A DNA stretch of 64,000 nucleotides. Source: Paenacidovorax caeni (GTDB taxonomy: Bacteria > Pseudomonadota > Gammaproteobacteria > Burkholderiales > Burkholderiaceae_C). Shown here piece by piece: positions 40,106-48,160 of this stretch. The DNA lies in contig NZ_CYIG01000007.1 of assembly GCF_001298675.1 (NCBI RefSeq), positions 62,001 through 126,000 on the forward strand, in the 5' to 3' direction. How positions within the stretch are numbered: position 1 is the stretch's first letter; each line of letters starts with the position of its first letter. The notes beneath the pieces were generated by a model. That model saw nothing but the letters and a program-made list of their open reading frames with translations, was not told the origin of the DNA and searched no databases. The position numbers were made by a program, and so were the translations under genes.

Positions 40106-40526
40106 TCCAACCCTGCCACCTCCCCGCCTGGAACCTTGCCCCTGGTGCGGTAATCCGCTAGAGATTACCTGGCGCAAAAACAACCCTCGCGCCTCATGCA
40201 AAACCGAGGGCTGCTTCGGTTTCATGCGGGTGGCGTTTGCACTCGACGATCCGCAACAGGTCGAGGCATGGAACCGCCGTGCAGCCCAGGCCGTGCCTGC
40301 GACTCTGAGCGACGAGCTGGTCGATGAGCTGCGTGAGCTGCTGCAGGACGCCAAGCGCGCCATGACGGAACTGCACCTGGCCGCCATTCCCGACGAGTCC
40401 GCCGAGGGCGTTCCGGCCATCATCCCGCCCGAAGCATTCCGCAAGTTCGTGGATTCCCACGCGATGCTGTGCTTCTGCATGCACCAGCGTGGGCACAACC
40501 CGCCAGAGGGGGCTCGCCATGGCTGA
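40095..40526 (+). CDS. Lar-like restriction-alleviation zinc-ribbon protein
   Basis: 143 residues. LEPCPWCGNPLEITW, SCKTEGCFGF and QQVEAWNRRA reproduce the Lar pattern (CPxCG ... C ... C ... AWNRR). E. coli Rac Lar eases type I restriction and enhances modification. The C-terminal half is an added helical region. Together with the prophage adenine methylase it suggests protection from host restriction. Confidence 0.72.
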   Translation: MAVDPTLPPPRLEPCPWCGNPLEITWRKNNPRASCKTEGCFGFMRVAFALDDPQQVEAWNRRAAQAVPATLSDELVDELRELLQDAKRAMTELHLAAIPDESAEGVPAIIPPEAFRKFVDSHAMLCFCMHQRGHNPPEGARHG

Positions 40527-40842
40527 TCTTCCCCCGGTGCCCCTGGTGCCCACCGTGGCCCGCCTGTACACCCAGAACGGCTACAAACGCGCCTCGGTCA
40601 AGTCCGGCCCCGGTGCGCCGCTGGTGCAACTCGCCGATGCGCAGGCCGCCATCGGCATGTGGCGCCAGCGCGCCGAGTTGCGCCAGGCCGCATTTGAGAC
40701 GGCGGTGCGCGAGCGGGACGCCCTCATGGCGGCCGTACACGACGCCAAGCGAGCGCTGGAGAACGTCACCTCAGGCACCGCCTACCCGGCCTCCATCTAC
40801 GCGCTCCAGCGTCTTCACCAGGCGCTTGCACCCCTCGCATGA
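40519..40842 (+). CDS. small phage protein, helical
   Basis: 107 residues. QLADAQAAIGMWRQRAELRQ, then FETAVRERDALMAAVHDAKR is a long helix. It overlaps both neighbours (8 and 4 bases). Function unknown. Confidence 0.68.
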   Translation: MADLPPVPLVPTVARLYTQNGYKRASVKSGPGAPLVQLADAQAAIGMWRQRAELRQAAFETAVRERDALMAAVHDAKRALENVTSGTAYPASIYALQRLHQALAPLA

Positions 40843-41258
40843 TCCCCCTGGCCGACCTCATCGACTCGGACCTGCTGCCCCCGCTGCTGCAGGACTTCGA
40901 GCGCATCATCGGGCTCGCGGCCACGCTCGACCTGGTGCGCGCCTATGGCGGCCTGCGCATCTACATTCCCATCCCGGCCCGCGTGCGGCCGGATCATCCC
41001 ATCGCCAAGATCATCGGCGTCGAGCCCCTCATGGCCCTGGCCGAGGTCTACGGCGCCGAGGACCACTTCCCGCTGCCCAAGGCCGAGCGGGCCATCCTCG
41101 CCGTGCGCAACGCACGCATCGCCCGCGCCTACGAAACCCACAAGACCGCCCGCGAGCTGGCGGCCGAGCACCACATGACCGAACGCCAGATCGAGCGCAT
41201 CCTGGCCGCCGCAGGCGTCAAAGCCCCTGTGGATAGACGGCAGGGATCGCTGTTTTAA
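40839..41258 (+). CDS. mor: Mor-like middle/late transcription activator
   Basis: 139 residues. The dimerisation part (LPPLLQDFERIIGLAATLDL, GGLRIYIPIPARVRPDHPIA) and the C-terminal helix-turn-helix (KTARELAAEHHMTERQIERI) match the Mor/C family, which activates Mu middle and late promoters. It is the last gene of the early operon. The late genes lie at the other end of the prophage, so it must act in trans on promoters near 15.7, 21.3, 28.3 or 3.8 kb. Confidence 0.9.
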   Translation: MIPLADLIDSDLLPPLLQDFERIIGLAATLDLVRAYGGLRIYIPIPARVRPDHPIAKIIGVEPLMALAEVYGAEDHFPLPKAERAILAVRNARIARAYETHKTARELAAEHHMTERQIERILAAAGVKAPVDRRQGSLF

Positions 41259-41281
41259 AGGGCTGGTGGGGTGGGTTTAAA

Positions 41282-41310
41282 AGCGCCCGACTTACGGAAA
41301 GTCGGGCGCT
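41282..41310. terminator. hairpin after mor
   Basis: AGCGCCCGACTT (41282-41293) pairs perfectly with AAGTCGGGCGCT (41299-41310) over a 5-base loop. No T run follows on the plus strand, so it may be a protein-binding dyad or a factor-dependent end rather than an intrinsic terminator of the early operon. Confidence 0.5.
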
Positions 41311-41318
41311 GTGGATAA
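41310..41318. promoter_or_regulatory. DnaA-box-like site, right end (inner)
   Basis: TGTGGATAA, exact complement of TTATCCACA, abutting the 12-bp hairpin after mor. Confidence 0.5.
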
Positions 41319-41626
41319 CTTCCAAGAGAGCACGGCTAATCAATTGATTTTTATGGGTGTTCCGAAGTTGGGCGCACCAAACATGCCCGACTTCAAAACG
41401 CCCGACTTCGCATTCGAGCCCAAACGTCTGCCTGAGTACGAATAGAAGCGGCCCGCCCCAATGAAAACGGGCCACAATGCCCCGAAACCATTTCCTGCCA
41501 CCCCAGGCCCACTCTGGCCCAGAAAACGCCCATTTCGCCCGTTTTGGCCCCTCTGGGCGCCCATTCCGTCTCAAAGCGACCGTTAGCCCCAAAAGCCCAG
41601 AATCATCGCGTAACTCCGCGTCAACA

Positions 41627-42016
41627 TTAGTGTTGTCCCAAGTTATCCACACTCCACCATAGTGCCAAAGCGGTCACCCCCCCACAGGCGGCCAGCAGCA
41701 GCGATTTGACGGGCTGTTCTGCCACGTAGCGGCCCGTGGCGTCGGCAGCGTGGCCGATGTGGCGGCGCGCACGGTCGGTGGTTTCCGCGCAGTACTGGAT
41801 GCCGCGTGTGGCCAGTTCCTGGGCGCGTTGGGCCAGGTCGTTCACGCCGGGTTCGATCTCCTGGCGCAGCCGGCGTACACGGCTTTCCGCCTTGTCCAGC
41901 GATGCGTTGGCCAGTTTGCGCGTGGTCTGCACGGCGTCTTCGGCGTCCTCCAGGGTGTCCTGGGCCCAGTGGCGGGCAGTGCGGGTGGCTTTGTGCGTTG
42001 CGGTGGTGTGATGCAT
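41627..42016 (-). CDS. DUF883/ElaB-like membrane-stress protein, 3' end altered by the prophage
   Basis: 129 residues. A long charged helix (WAQDTLEDAEDAVQTTRKLA, DKAESRVRRLRQEIEPGVND) followed by a membrane helix (KSLLLAACGGVTALALWW), the build of ElaB/YqjD-type inner-membrane proteins. The last about 15 residues and the stop are encoded by prophage end DNA, so the original C-terminus has been replaced, perhaps displaced to 2237-2312. AAGGAGCCTTT precedes the ATG. Confidence 0.78.
   Translation of the reverse strand: MHHTTATHKATRTARHWAQDTLEDAEDAVQTTRKLANASLDKAESRVRRLRQEIEPGVNDLAQRAQELATRGIQYCAETTDRARRHIGHAADATGRYVAEQPVKSLLLAACGGVTALALWWSVDNLGQH
41643..41671. promoter_or_regulatory. right prophage end: DnaA box and terminal inverted repeat
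   Basis: TTATCCACA lies at 41643-41651. TAGTGCCAAAGCG (41660-41672) is the inverted match to CGCTTTGGCACTA at the left end. Further inward only weak 22-bp-like units can be seen on the minus strand, so this end is less regular than the left. Confidence 0.65.
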
Positions 42017-42060
42017 AAAGGCTCCTTGGGGTGCGGTGTGGTCGCTGGAAGTGGTGCCGG

Positions 42061-42225
42061 TCAGCGTTTCTTGACGAGACCGATGGCGAAGGCCACGACG
42101 GCCATGACCACGAAGACAAAGAACAGGATCTTGGCGATCTCGACGGCCCCGGCGGCAATGCCGCCAAAGCCGAAGAGGGCCGCGACCAGGGCGATGACCA
42201 TAAAGACGACGGCGTAGTGCAGCAT
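42061..42225 (-). CDS. DUF1328 (UPF0391) small membrane protein
   Basis: 54 residues with two hydrophobic segments ([20 protein letters not shown] and [19 protein letters not shown]) and a KKR end, the UPF0391 pattern. Such proteins are often induced by envelope stress. The start is fixed by AAGGAGACGAAACC. It is followed 44 bases later by the DUF883-like gene. Confidence 0.9.
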   Translation of the reverse strand: MLHYAVVFMVIALVAALFGFGGIAAGAVEIAKILFFVFVVMAVVAFAIGLVKKR

Positions 42226-42417
42226 GGTTTCGTCTCCTTGCGTTCAGCCGGCGGTACCGGCGGGCTGGCAGCGCGGGGTGCCAGGGCATGGGATGACTGT
42301 AGGCCGCGTTTGGCGCGGCGCGTGCCAGCGGCGTGCGGCTTGGCGTGTCGGCGCAGTTGCGGTGCGTGGTGTAGGACGGGGCCGACGCGCGCGGCCCGCG
42401 GCTTCAGCGCATCAGCC

Positions 42418-43758
42418 TCAGGGACCCCAGGGAATGTTGGCCGAAACCACGGTGCCCTGGCCTGGCTGGGAGTGCACCGCGAAGTGCCCGCCTGCTGCCT
42501 CCACCCGATGGCGCATGCCTGCGAGCCCGTGTGATTTGGCGGGCACGGCCCCGGGCGTGAAACCGGTGCCGTCGTCCCGTATTTCCACGGTGACATGGGC
42601 CGCATGGCGCTGCACGCGCACGGTGGCGTGGCGCGCCTGGGCGTACTTGCCGATGTTGGTGAGCGACTCCTGAACGATGCGGTACACGGTGAGCTGCAGC
42701 GCGGGCGATAGGTCCACTTCCTGCAGGTCGGTGTCCACTGCGATGCCGCTGTGCTGGGCAAACTCCCGCGTAAGGATCTCCAGCGACGCGGTAAGCCCGA
42801 GGTTGGCGAGTGATGACGGGCGCAGGTTTTCGATGATCCGGCGCTTCAGGGCAATGACGCCGTTGAGCGTCTCGGTGAGGTGGCGCAGGCGCTCGGATAC
42901 CTCCGGTGGTGTGGTGTCGATACGCGACTTGAGCCGCGCTACGTCAAGCTTGGCGGCCGTGAGCAGGGCGCCCAGTTCGTCATGCAGCTCGCGCGCCAGA
43001 TGGCCGCGCTCATCCTCGCGTACTTGTTGCAAATGTGTGGCCAGCTCGGCCAGCGAGGCGGTGCGCTCGCGCACCAGGCCTTCCAGGCGGTCGCGCTCGC
43101 GCTCCAGGCTCTCCTGCTCGCGCTGCAGCGCCGTTTGCAGCGCCCTGGCCTGGCGCAGGTACATGTAGAACGCCAGCAGGCCGATGGCCGCCATGGCGGC
43201 GACGCCCAGGCGCGCGAGCAGCAGGGAGCGCAGGATGTGCGCCTGGTTCTGTGCGGCGCGCCGGTCGGCACGCTCGATGAGCGCGAGCGCATGGGTGCGG
43301 ATGGCGTCCATGTTCTCCTTGCCCACGTCGGTGAAGATGACGAAGCGCCAGGCATCCTCGTTGCCCTGGCGGCGCAGATCCAGGCTCAGCGCCATCTCGG
43401 AGAGCTTGCGCCCTATCTGCTGCGCAAGCTGGCTGAAATCTTCGCGGTCCTCGGGCGAATCGGCGAAGCTGCTGCGCAGCGCGTCCAAGTTGCTGTGCAG
43501 CGTGGCGACCGCACCCTCGTACGGTGTCAGGTAGCGCTCTTCGCCTGTCAGGAGGAAGCCGCGCAGGCCGGTTTCGGCATCCAACATGTTCTGCAGCAGG
43601 CGGTTGAGCGCGGCGCGGGTGTGTTGGGTCTGCGCCATCTCGTCCACCGCCTGGTGCGAGCGCTGGTAACTGGTTTCGTTGATGCCGACCAGCAGCAGTG
43701 CGGCCAGCAGCGCCACGGGCAGGCTCAGGGCCATCTTGCGGATCTGGGACCAGCGCAT
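42418..43758 (-). CDS. CHASE3-type sensor histidine kinase (NarX/DegS-like)
   Basis: 446 residues. N-terminal membrane helix (LSLPVALLAALLLVGI), extracellular CHASE3 domain (about 30-165, LLQNMLDAETGLRGFLLTGE), second membrane helix (LARLGVAAMAAIGLLAFYMY), coiled coil, then the HisKA_3 phosphoacceptor HLARELHDELGALL and the ATPase G box EIRDDGTGF. It diverges from the LuxR-type regulator at 43872, its probable partner. Lies beside stress-type genes. Confidence 0.92.
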   Translation of the reverse strand: MRWSQIRKMALSLPVALLAALLLVGINETSYQRSHQAVDEMAQTQHTRAALNRLLQNMLDAETGLRGFLLTGEERYLTPYEGAVATLHSNLDALRSSFADSPEDREDFSQLAQQIGRKLSEMALSLDLRRQGNEDAWRFVIFTDVGKENMDAIRTHALALIERADRRAAQNQAHILRSLLLARLGVAAMAAIGLLAFYMYLRQARALQTALQREQESLERERDRLEGLVRERTASLAELATHLQQVREDERGHLARELHDELGALLTAAKLDVARLKSRIDTTPPEVSERLRHLTETLNGVIALKRRIIENLRPSSLANLGLTASLEILTREFAQHSGIAVDTDLQEVDLSPALQLTVYRIVQESLTNIGKYAQARHATVRVQRHAAHVTVEIRDDGTGFTPGAVPAKSHGLAGMRHRVEAAGGHFAVHSQPGQGTVVSANIPWGP

Positions 43759-43871
43759 GGGGCGATTCCTTCCAAGTCGGGGCACGGTTATTCGGGATAA
43801 TGCGGCGGCTGGGCTGGCTGGCCGCGCACCGCCGTGCGGCATGCAGGGCGGCTCTGGGAAAGACCACTCTC

Positions 43872-44504
43872 ATGATCAATATTGGCATTGTGGATGACCA
43901 CGCCATCGTGCGCTCGGGTCTGCGTCAGTTCTTTGCCGAGCATGTGGATCTGCGCGTCGCGGGTGAGGCTGCGAACGGGCGCGAGGCCATCGACCTGGTG
44001 CGCCAGCACCCCATCGACGTCCTGGTGATGGATCTGTCCATGCCGGGCCAGAGCGGCTTGGATGCCATGGCGATGCTGCGCGCCAAGGCCCCGGACATGG
44101 GCATCCTGATCCTGAGTGGCTACCCCGAGGAACACTACGCGATCAACCTGATCCGCCAGGGAGCGAGCGGGTATCTGAACAAGGAGTGCGACCCGGCTGA
44201 GATCGTCGAGGCCATCCGTACCATCGCGCAGGGGCGCAGGTACCTTACGCCCGCCGTGGCTGAGTTGCTGGCCCAGCAGCTGCACCGCAAGGACGACGCA
44301 CCACCGCACGAGCAGCTGTCCGAGCGTGAGTTCCAGGTGTTCCTGAAGCTGGCGCGTGGCGAAACTGCGGGCGATGTCGCCAAGTCCTTGTCGTTGAGTG
44401 TGAAGACCGTGAGCACCTACCGGACGCGCCTGATGGAGAAGATGGGACTGGGGTCGAACAGCGACCTCACTTACTACGCGCTGAAGAACCGTCTTATTGA
44501 TTGA
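43872..44504 (+). CDS. NarL/FixJ-type response regulator
   Basis: 210 residues. Receiver domain with acidic pocket IGIVDDHAIVRSG and phospho-Asp in VLVMDLSMPGQSG (about residue 54), and a C-terminal LuxR-type HTH (LSEREFQVFLKLARGE, SLSVKTVSTYRTRLMEKMGL). Divergent from the CHASE3 kinase gene, so the pair shares a promoter region. Its last 11 bases overlap the convergent receiver gene. Confidence 0.93.
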   Translation: MINIGIVDDHAIVRSGLRQFFAEHVDLRVAGEAANGREAIDLVRQHPIDVLVMDLSMPGQSGLDAMAMLRAKAPDMGILILSGYPEEHYAINLIRQGASGYLNKECDPAEIVEAIRTIAQGRRYLTPAVAELLAQQLHRKDDAPPHEQLSEREFQVFLKLARGETAGDVAKSLSLSVKTVSTYRTRLMEKMGLGSNSDLTYYALKNRLID

Positions 44505-44883
44505 GGCCCGCGTCCTCGCTGCGCGCGATGCAGTAATCGAGCAGGGCGTCGATTTCGTTCGATTTGTCGAACACCGCATCCACGCCCAACTGGGCGCAGC
44601 GGGCGCGAATGTCCGGCGTAGCGTAGTTGCTCAAGACCACGATTTTTTGGTGTGCCTGACGCTCCCTGCAGGCAGCGAGCACCCCCAGGCCGCTGCCCTG
44701 GCGCAGAAAGAGATCGACGATGGCCAAGTCCCACTGGTTCGGGTGGCTGGTGAGCCAGGCTTTGCCGTCGGCTTCTGTCTCCGCCACGCCCACCGCCTGG
44801 ACGGACGCCAATTCCTCCAGCGTACCGATGAGGTTTTCGCGGATGGTGGCGTTGTCTTCGACGAGGTAGGTGCGCAGCTTCAC
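44494..44883 (-). CDS. single-domain response regulator
   Basis: 129 residues, receiver only: acidic pocket YLVEDNATIREN, phospho-Asp in LAIVDLFLRQGSGLG (about residue 56) and Lys in AVFDKSNEI. No output domain. GTG start at 44883 with only a weak upstream GGAAT. It converges on and overlaps the LuxR-type regulator gene by 11 bases. It could modulate the adjacent kinase as a phosphate sink or partner. Confidence 0.82.
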   Translation of the reverse strand: MKLRTYLVEDNATIRENLIGTLEELASVQAVGVAETEADGKAWLTSHPNQWDLAIVDLFLRQGSGLGVLAACRERQAHQKIVVLSNYATPDIRARCAQLGVDAVFDKSNEIDALLDYCIARSEDAGLNQ

Positions 44884-44995
44884 GGTGGTGCCATTCCAGG
44901 GGCACTGCAATGTGCCGCGTGCCCATGCTTCGACTATAGGCTGGCTGCGGCCGTAGGGCTGCCAGCGGCGGTACGTCGCTGGCGTAGGTGCTGTC

Positions 44996-45751
44996 CTACA
45001 CGGCGGATGAGCCGCACACCGGGCAGCCGGCGTGGCGCTGGCTGCGCAGGGTGTTCCATTCCATACTGCGGCCGTCAAGCATGAGCAGCCGCCCGGCGAC
45101 GGACTGGCCCACGCCGGCCACCAACTTGAGCGCCTCGGCCGCCTGCATGGCGCCGATGATGCCGACCATGGGGGCGAACACGCCCATGGTGGCGCATTGC
45201 ACCTCCTCGAACGTGGCGTCGGGGGGGAACAGGCAGGCGTAGCAGGGCGACTGCGCATCGCGCGGGTCCACCACGGTGAGCTGTCCATCGAAGCGGATGG
45301 CTGCGCCCGCCACCAGTGGCACGCGGTGGCGTACGCAGGCGGCGTTGATGGCATGGCGCGTAGCGTAGTTGTCGGTGCAGTCCAGCACCACCGTGGCACG
45401 GGGCACCAGGCGGTCGAGCAGGGCGGCGTCCGCACGCGCTTGCACGGCATCGACCTGTACGCCGGGATTGATGGCGTGTACGGCATCCGCTGCCGAGGCC
45501 ACCTTCGGCTGGCCCACGCGTGCCGTGGTGTGCGCGATCTGGCGCTGCAGGTTGGTCAAGTCCACCGCATCGTTGTCTACCAGCGTGAGACGCCCCACGC
45601 CTGCAGCGCCGAGCAGCAGCGCCACGGGGGAGCCCAGCCCCCCCGCGCCGATCACCAGGGCGTGGGCTGCCAGGATGCGCTCTTGTCCTTCGATGCCGAT
45701 TTCATCGAGCAGGATGTGGCGCGAGTAGCGCAGCAGTTGGTCATCGTTCAT
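44996..45751 (-). CDS. MoeB/ThiF/HesA-family sulfur-carrier adenylyltransferase
   Basis: 251 residues. Nucleotide-binding VIGAGGLGSPVALLLGAAGV, the NLQRQIAH arginine-finger segment, DCTDNYATRHAIN, and two zinc CxxC pairs (PCYACLF; GCPVCGS). These enzymes adenylate the C-terminus of a sulfur carrier such as MoaD or ThiS. There is no rhodanese domain. MoeB or ThiF cannot be separated from sequence alone. Confidence 0.9.
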   Translation of the reverse strand: MNDDQLLRYSRHILLDEIGIEGQERILAAHALVIGAGGLGSPVALLLGAAGVGRLTLVDNDAVDLTNLQRQIAHTTARVGQPKVASAADAVHAINPGVQVDAVQARADAALLDRLVPRATVVLDCTDNYATRHAINAACVRHRVPLVAGAAIRFDGQLTVVDPRDAQSPCYACLFPPDATFEEVQCATMGVFAPMVGIIGAMQAAEALKLVAGVGQSVAGRLLMLDGRSMEWNTLRSQRHAGCPVCGSSAV

Positions 45752-45766
45752 GGCATACCTGAATGC

Positions 45767-45796
45767 AAAAGGCCGGGCTGTAAGGCCCGGCCGCGG
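45767..45796 (-). terminator. terminator between ctpA and the MoeB-like gene
   Basis: GGCCGGGC/GCCCGGCC stem (45771-45778, 45785-45792) with a 6-base loop. On the minus strand it is followed by TTTTGCATT, ending the ctpA transcript. Confidence 0.8.
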
Positions 45797-45817
45797 GGAA
45801 AGAAGGCCAAGGGTGGC

Positions 45818-47266
45818 TCAGTCCTCTTTCTTCTCGTCCTTCTTCTCTTCCTTGCGCTCGGTCAGGGTCTTGCTGACCAGCACGGGCTGGCCCTTGAGCT
45901 TGTTCAGCGCCTGGGTGAGCTGGAAATCCTTTTCCGAACCCAGCTCGGGCAGCTTGCGCTCCGACGGGTTCCTCTTGGCTTCTTCCTCCAGCCGCTTGCG
46001 CGCTTCCTCGCGTGCCTTCTCGCGCGCTTCGTCCTTCTGCTCCTCGCCCTGGCCGTTGCCCAGGTGCTTGTCCAGATCGGCCTCGCGCATGCGCAGGGCG
46101 GCAAACAGGTCGCCCTCGGCGGTTTCGTCCACCATCACGTCAGGCACGATGCCCTTGGCCTGGATGGAGCGGCCATTGGGCGTGTAGTAGCGAGCCGTAG
46201 TGATCTTGATGCCGGTATCCGGCCCCAGTGGCCGTACCGTCTGCACCGAGCCCTTGCCAAAGGTTTGGCTGCCCATGAGCGTGGCGCGCTTGTGGTCCTG
46301 CAGCGCGCCGGCCACGATTTCGCTGGCAGAGGCCGAGCCCTCGTTGACCAACACCACCAAGGGGACGGTCTTGATGGCCGCGGGCAGGCGCTTGAGCGGG
46401 TCACCCTGGCCACGGCGGGCGTAAAACTCGGGCGAGGCCTTGTACGTGGCCTTGCTGTCGGCGAGCTGGCCGTTGGTGGAGACCACCGTGACGTTCTCGG
46501 GCAGGAAAGCAGCCGAGATGGCCACCGCGGCGTCGAGCAGGCCGCCCGGGTCGTTGCGCAGGTCGAGCACCAGGCCCTTGAGGCGTGGCTCCTGCTTGTA
46601 GACCTCTTCGACCTTGCGCACAAAGTCGTCCACCGTGCGTTCCTGGAACTGCGACAGGCGGATCCAGGCATAGCCGGGCTCGATCACCTTGCCCTTGACG
46701 GACTGGGTCTTGATTTCCTCACGCGTGATCGTTACCGGGAACGTGCGGTTCTCATCCTTGCGGAAGATGGTCAGCGTTACCTTGGTATTGGGCTCGCCGC
46801 GCATGCGCTTGACGGACTCGTTGAGCGACAGGCCACGCACGGCGGTGTCGTCGATTTTGGTGATCAGGTCGCTGCTCTTGAGGCCCGCGCGGTAGGCCGG
46901 TGAACCCTCAATGGGGGAGACGATCTTGATCAGCCCGTCTTCCTGCGTGATCTCGATGCCCACGCCGACAAAGCGGCCCGTCGTGCCTTCGCGGAATTCC
47001 TTGAACGACTTCTTGTCGAAGTACTGCGAGTGCGGATCCAGGCTCGACACCATGCCAGAGATGGCGTCGGTGATGAGCTTCTTGTCGTCCACCGGCTCGA
47101 CGTAATCGGTCTTGATGAGCCCGAACACGGCGGAGAGCTGCTGGATCTCCTCCAGCGGTAGCGGCGTCATGGCGCCGCGCGCCACGGTCTGCAACGACAC
47201 CGTGGTCAGCGCGCCGGCGACCACGCCGATCGACACCCACCCTGCAATTTTCAGTTTCTGGCCCAT
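45818..47266 (-). CDS. ctpA: C-terminal processing peptidase (S41 family)
   Basis: 482 residues. N-terminal membrane anchor/signal (AGWVSIGVVAGALTTVSLQT), PDZ domain (about 95-165, GIEITQEDGLIKIVSPIEGS), then the S41 Ser-Lys dyad: Ser in NEGSASASEIVAGAL and Lys in QTFGKGSVQTV. The C-terminus is highly charged (Lys/Glu). It acts in the periplasm on peptidoglycan-linked hydrolases or misfolded proteins in relatives. Confidence 0.94.
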   Translation of the reverse strand: MGQKLKIAGWVSIGVVAGALTTVSLQTVARGAMTPLPLEEIQQLSAVFGLIKTDYVEPVDDKKLITDAISGMVSSLDPHSQYFDKKSFKEFREGTTGRFVGVGIEITQEDGLIKIVSPIEGSPAYRAGLKSSDLITKIDDTAVRGLSLNESVKRMRGEPNTKVTLTIFRKDENRTFPVTITREEIKTQSVKGKVIEPGYAWIRLSQFQERTVDDFVRKVEEVYKQEPRLKGLVLDLRNDPGGLLDAAVAISAAFLPENVTVVSTNGQLADSKATYKASPEFYARRGQGDPLKRLPAAIKTVPLVVLVNEGSASASEIVAGALQDHKRATLMGSQTFGKGSVQTVRPLGPDTGIKITTARYYTPNGRSIQAKGIVPDVMVDETAEGDLFAALRMREADLDKHLGNGQGEEQKDEAREKAREEARKRLEEEAKRNPSERKLPELGSEKDFQLTQALNKLKGQPVLVSKTLTERKEEKKDEKKED

Positions 47267-47345
47267 ACGCTTACCTTGCTCGCCCGTAGCGGTTCAATAT
47301 ACCTCTTGGAAGGGGCGTGTGCCCCCGGGTTCCCTTGGCCAAGTT

Positions 47346-48089
47346 TTATGCTTTGCCCTGCGAGGCCACGGCAGCTGCAGCCTTGGCAGCGGCTTCGGCG
47401 TCGCCCAGGTAGTAGTGGCGGATTGGCTTGAGGTCGTCGTCCAGCTCGTACACCAGCGGAATGCCGTTCGGGATGTTCACCCCCACGATGGCGTCATCGG
47501 CGATGCCATCCAGGTATTTCACCAGTGCACGGATGGAGTTGCCGTGCGCCGCGATCACCACACGCTGGCCGCTGCGGATCGAGGGGGCGATGGTGTCGTT
47601 CCAGAACGGAATGACACGTGCCACCGTGTCCTTGAGGCACTCAGTCAGGGGAATTTGCTCGGGCGCCAAACCGGCGTAGCGGCGGTCACCGCGCTCGCTG
47701 CGCGGATCGGTGGGCTCCAGGGCCGGCGGCGGCGTGTCGTAGCTGCGGCGCCACACCAGCACCTGCTCGTCGCCGTACTGTTTGGCCATGTCGGCCTTGT
47801 TCAAACCTTGCAGGCCGCCATAGTGGCGCTCGTTCAGGCGCCAGCTTTTGACCACCGGCAGCCAGGTGCGGTCCATCTCGTCCAGCGCGTACCAGAGCGT
47901 GTGGATGGCGCGCTTGAGCACACTGGTGTAGGCCAGGTCGAACTCATAGCCCTCGGCTTTGAGCAGCTTGCCGGCCGACATGGCCTGCGAGACGCCGGTG
48001 GGCGTCAGATCCACGTCGGTCCAGCCGGTGAAGCGGTTTTCGAGGTTCCAGGTGGATTCGCCGTGGCGGATCAGGACGAGCTTGTGCAT
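47346..48089 (-). CDS. gpmA: 2,3-bisphosphoglycerate-dependent phosphoglycerate mutase
   Basis: 247 residues. [18 protein letters not shown] with the catalytic His, [34 protein letters not shown], and [14 protein letters not shown] with the second His. It interconverts 3- and 2-phosphoglycerate in glycolysis. Confidence 0.97.
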   Translation of the reverse strand: MHKLVLIRHGESTWNLENRFTGWTDVDLTPTGVSQAMSAGKLLKAEGYEFDLAYTSVLKRAIHTLWYALDEMDRTWLPVVKSWRLNERHYGGLQGLNKADMAKQYGDEQVLVWRRSYDTPPPALEPTDPRSERGDRRYAGLAPEQIPLTECLKDTVARVIPFWNDTIAPSIRSGQRVVIAAHGNSIRALVKYLDGIADDAIVGVNIPNGIPLVYELDDDLKPIRHYYLGDAEAAAKAAAAVASQGKA

Positions 48090-48160
48090 GGATTCCCTAG
48101 GAAGAGCTGGTCAAAACCTGACATTCTAGAATTGCGGGGTTTGCCATCCCAAGGATTGAC

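Larger units (their letters stand above)
41259..41626. other. non-coding right-end region of the prophage
   Basis: About 370 bases without a credible gene. It contains a 12-bp perfect hairpin (41282-41310), a DnaA box (41310-41318), the 12-bp palindrome AATCAATTGATT (41338-41349), and further copies of a GCGCCCGACTTC-like element at 41363-41375 (inverted), 41385-41394 and 41399-41410. A long minus-strand frame across it is Trp/Arg-rich and lacks protein character. Confidence 0.65.
2313..41671. mobile_element. Mu-like transposable prophage, about 39.4 kb
   Basis: The element is bounded by a 13-bp inverted match (CGCTTTGGCACTA at 2312-2324 and its complement at 41660-41672). It contains a MuA-like DDE transposase, MuB-like ATPase, Gam, GemA, Mor, Com and Mu-type head genes (MuF-like protein, gpT-like capsid). 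Early genes occupy the right part on the plus strand and late genes the left part on the minus strand, diverging from a control region near 29.5-30.3 kb. This recalls the inverted layout reported for BcepMu, but sheath and baseplate genes are absent, which suggests a siphovirus tail. I could not find a convincing 5-bp target duplication, so the exact ends are uncertain by a few bases. Confidence 0.88.

Noticed and set aside
41218-41652. Minus-strand 144-codon frame across the right prophage end
   Set aside because: Trp/Arg/Gly-rich without recognisable structure, overlaps mor and the terminal sites; better explained as non-coding end DNA.
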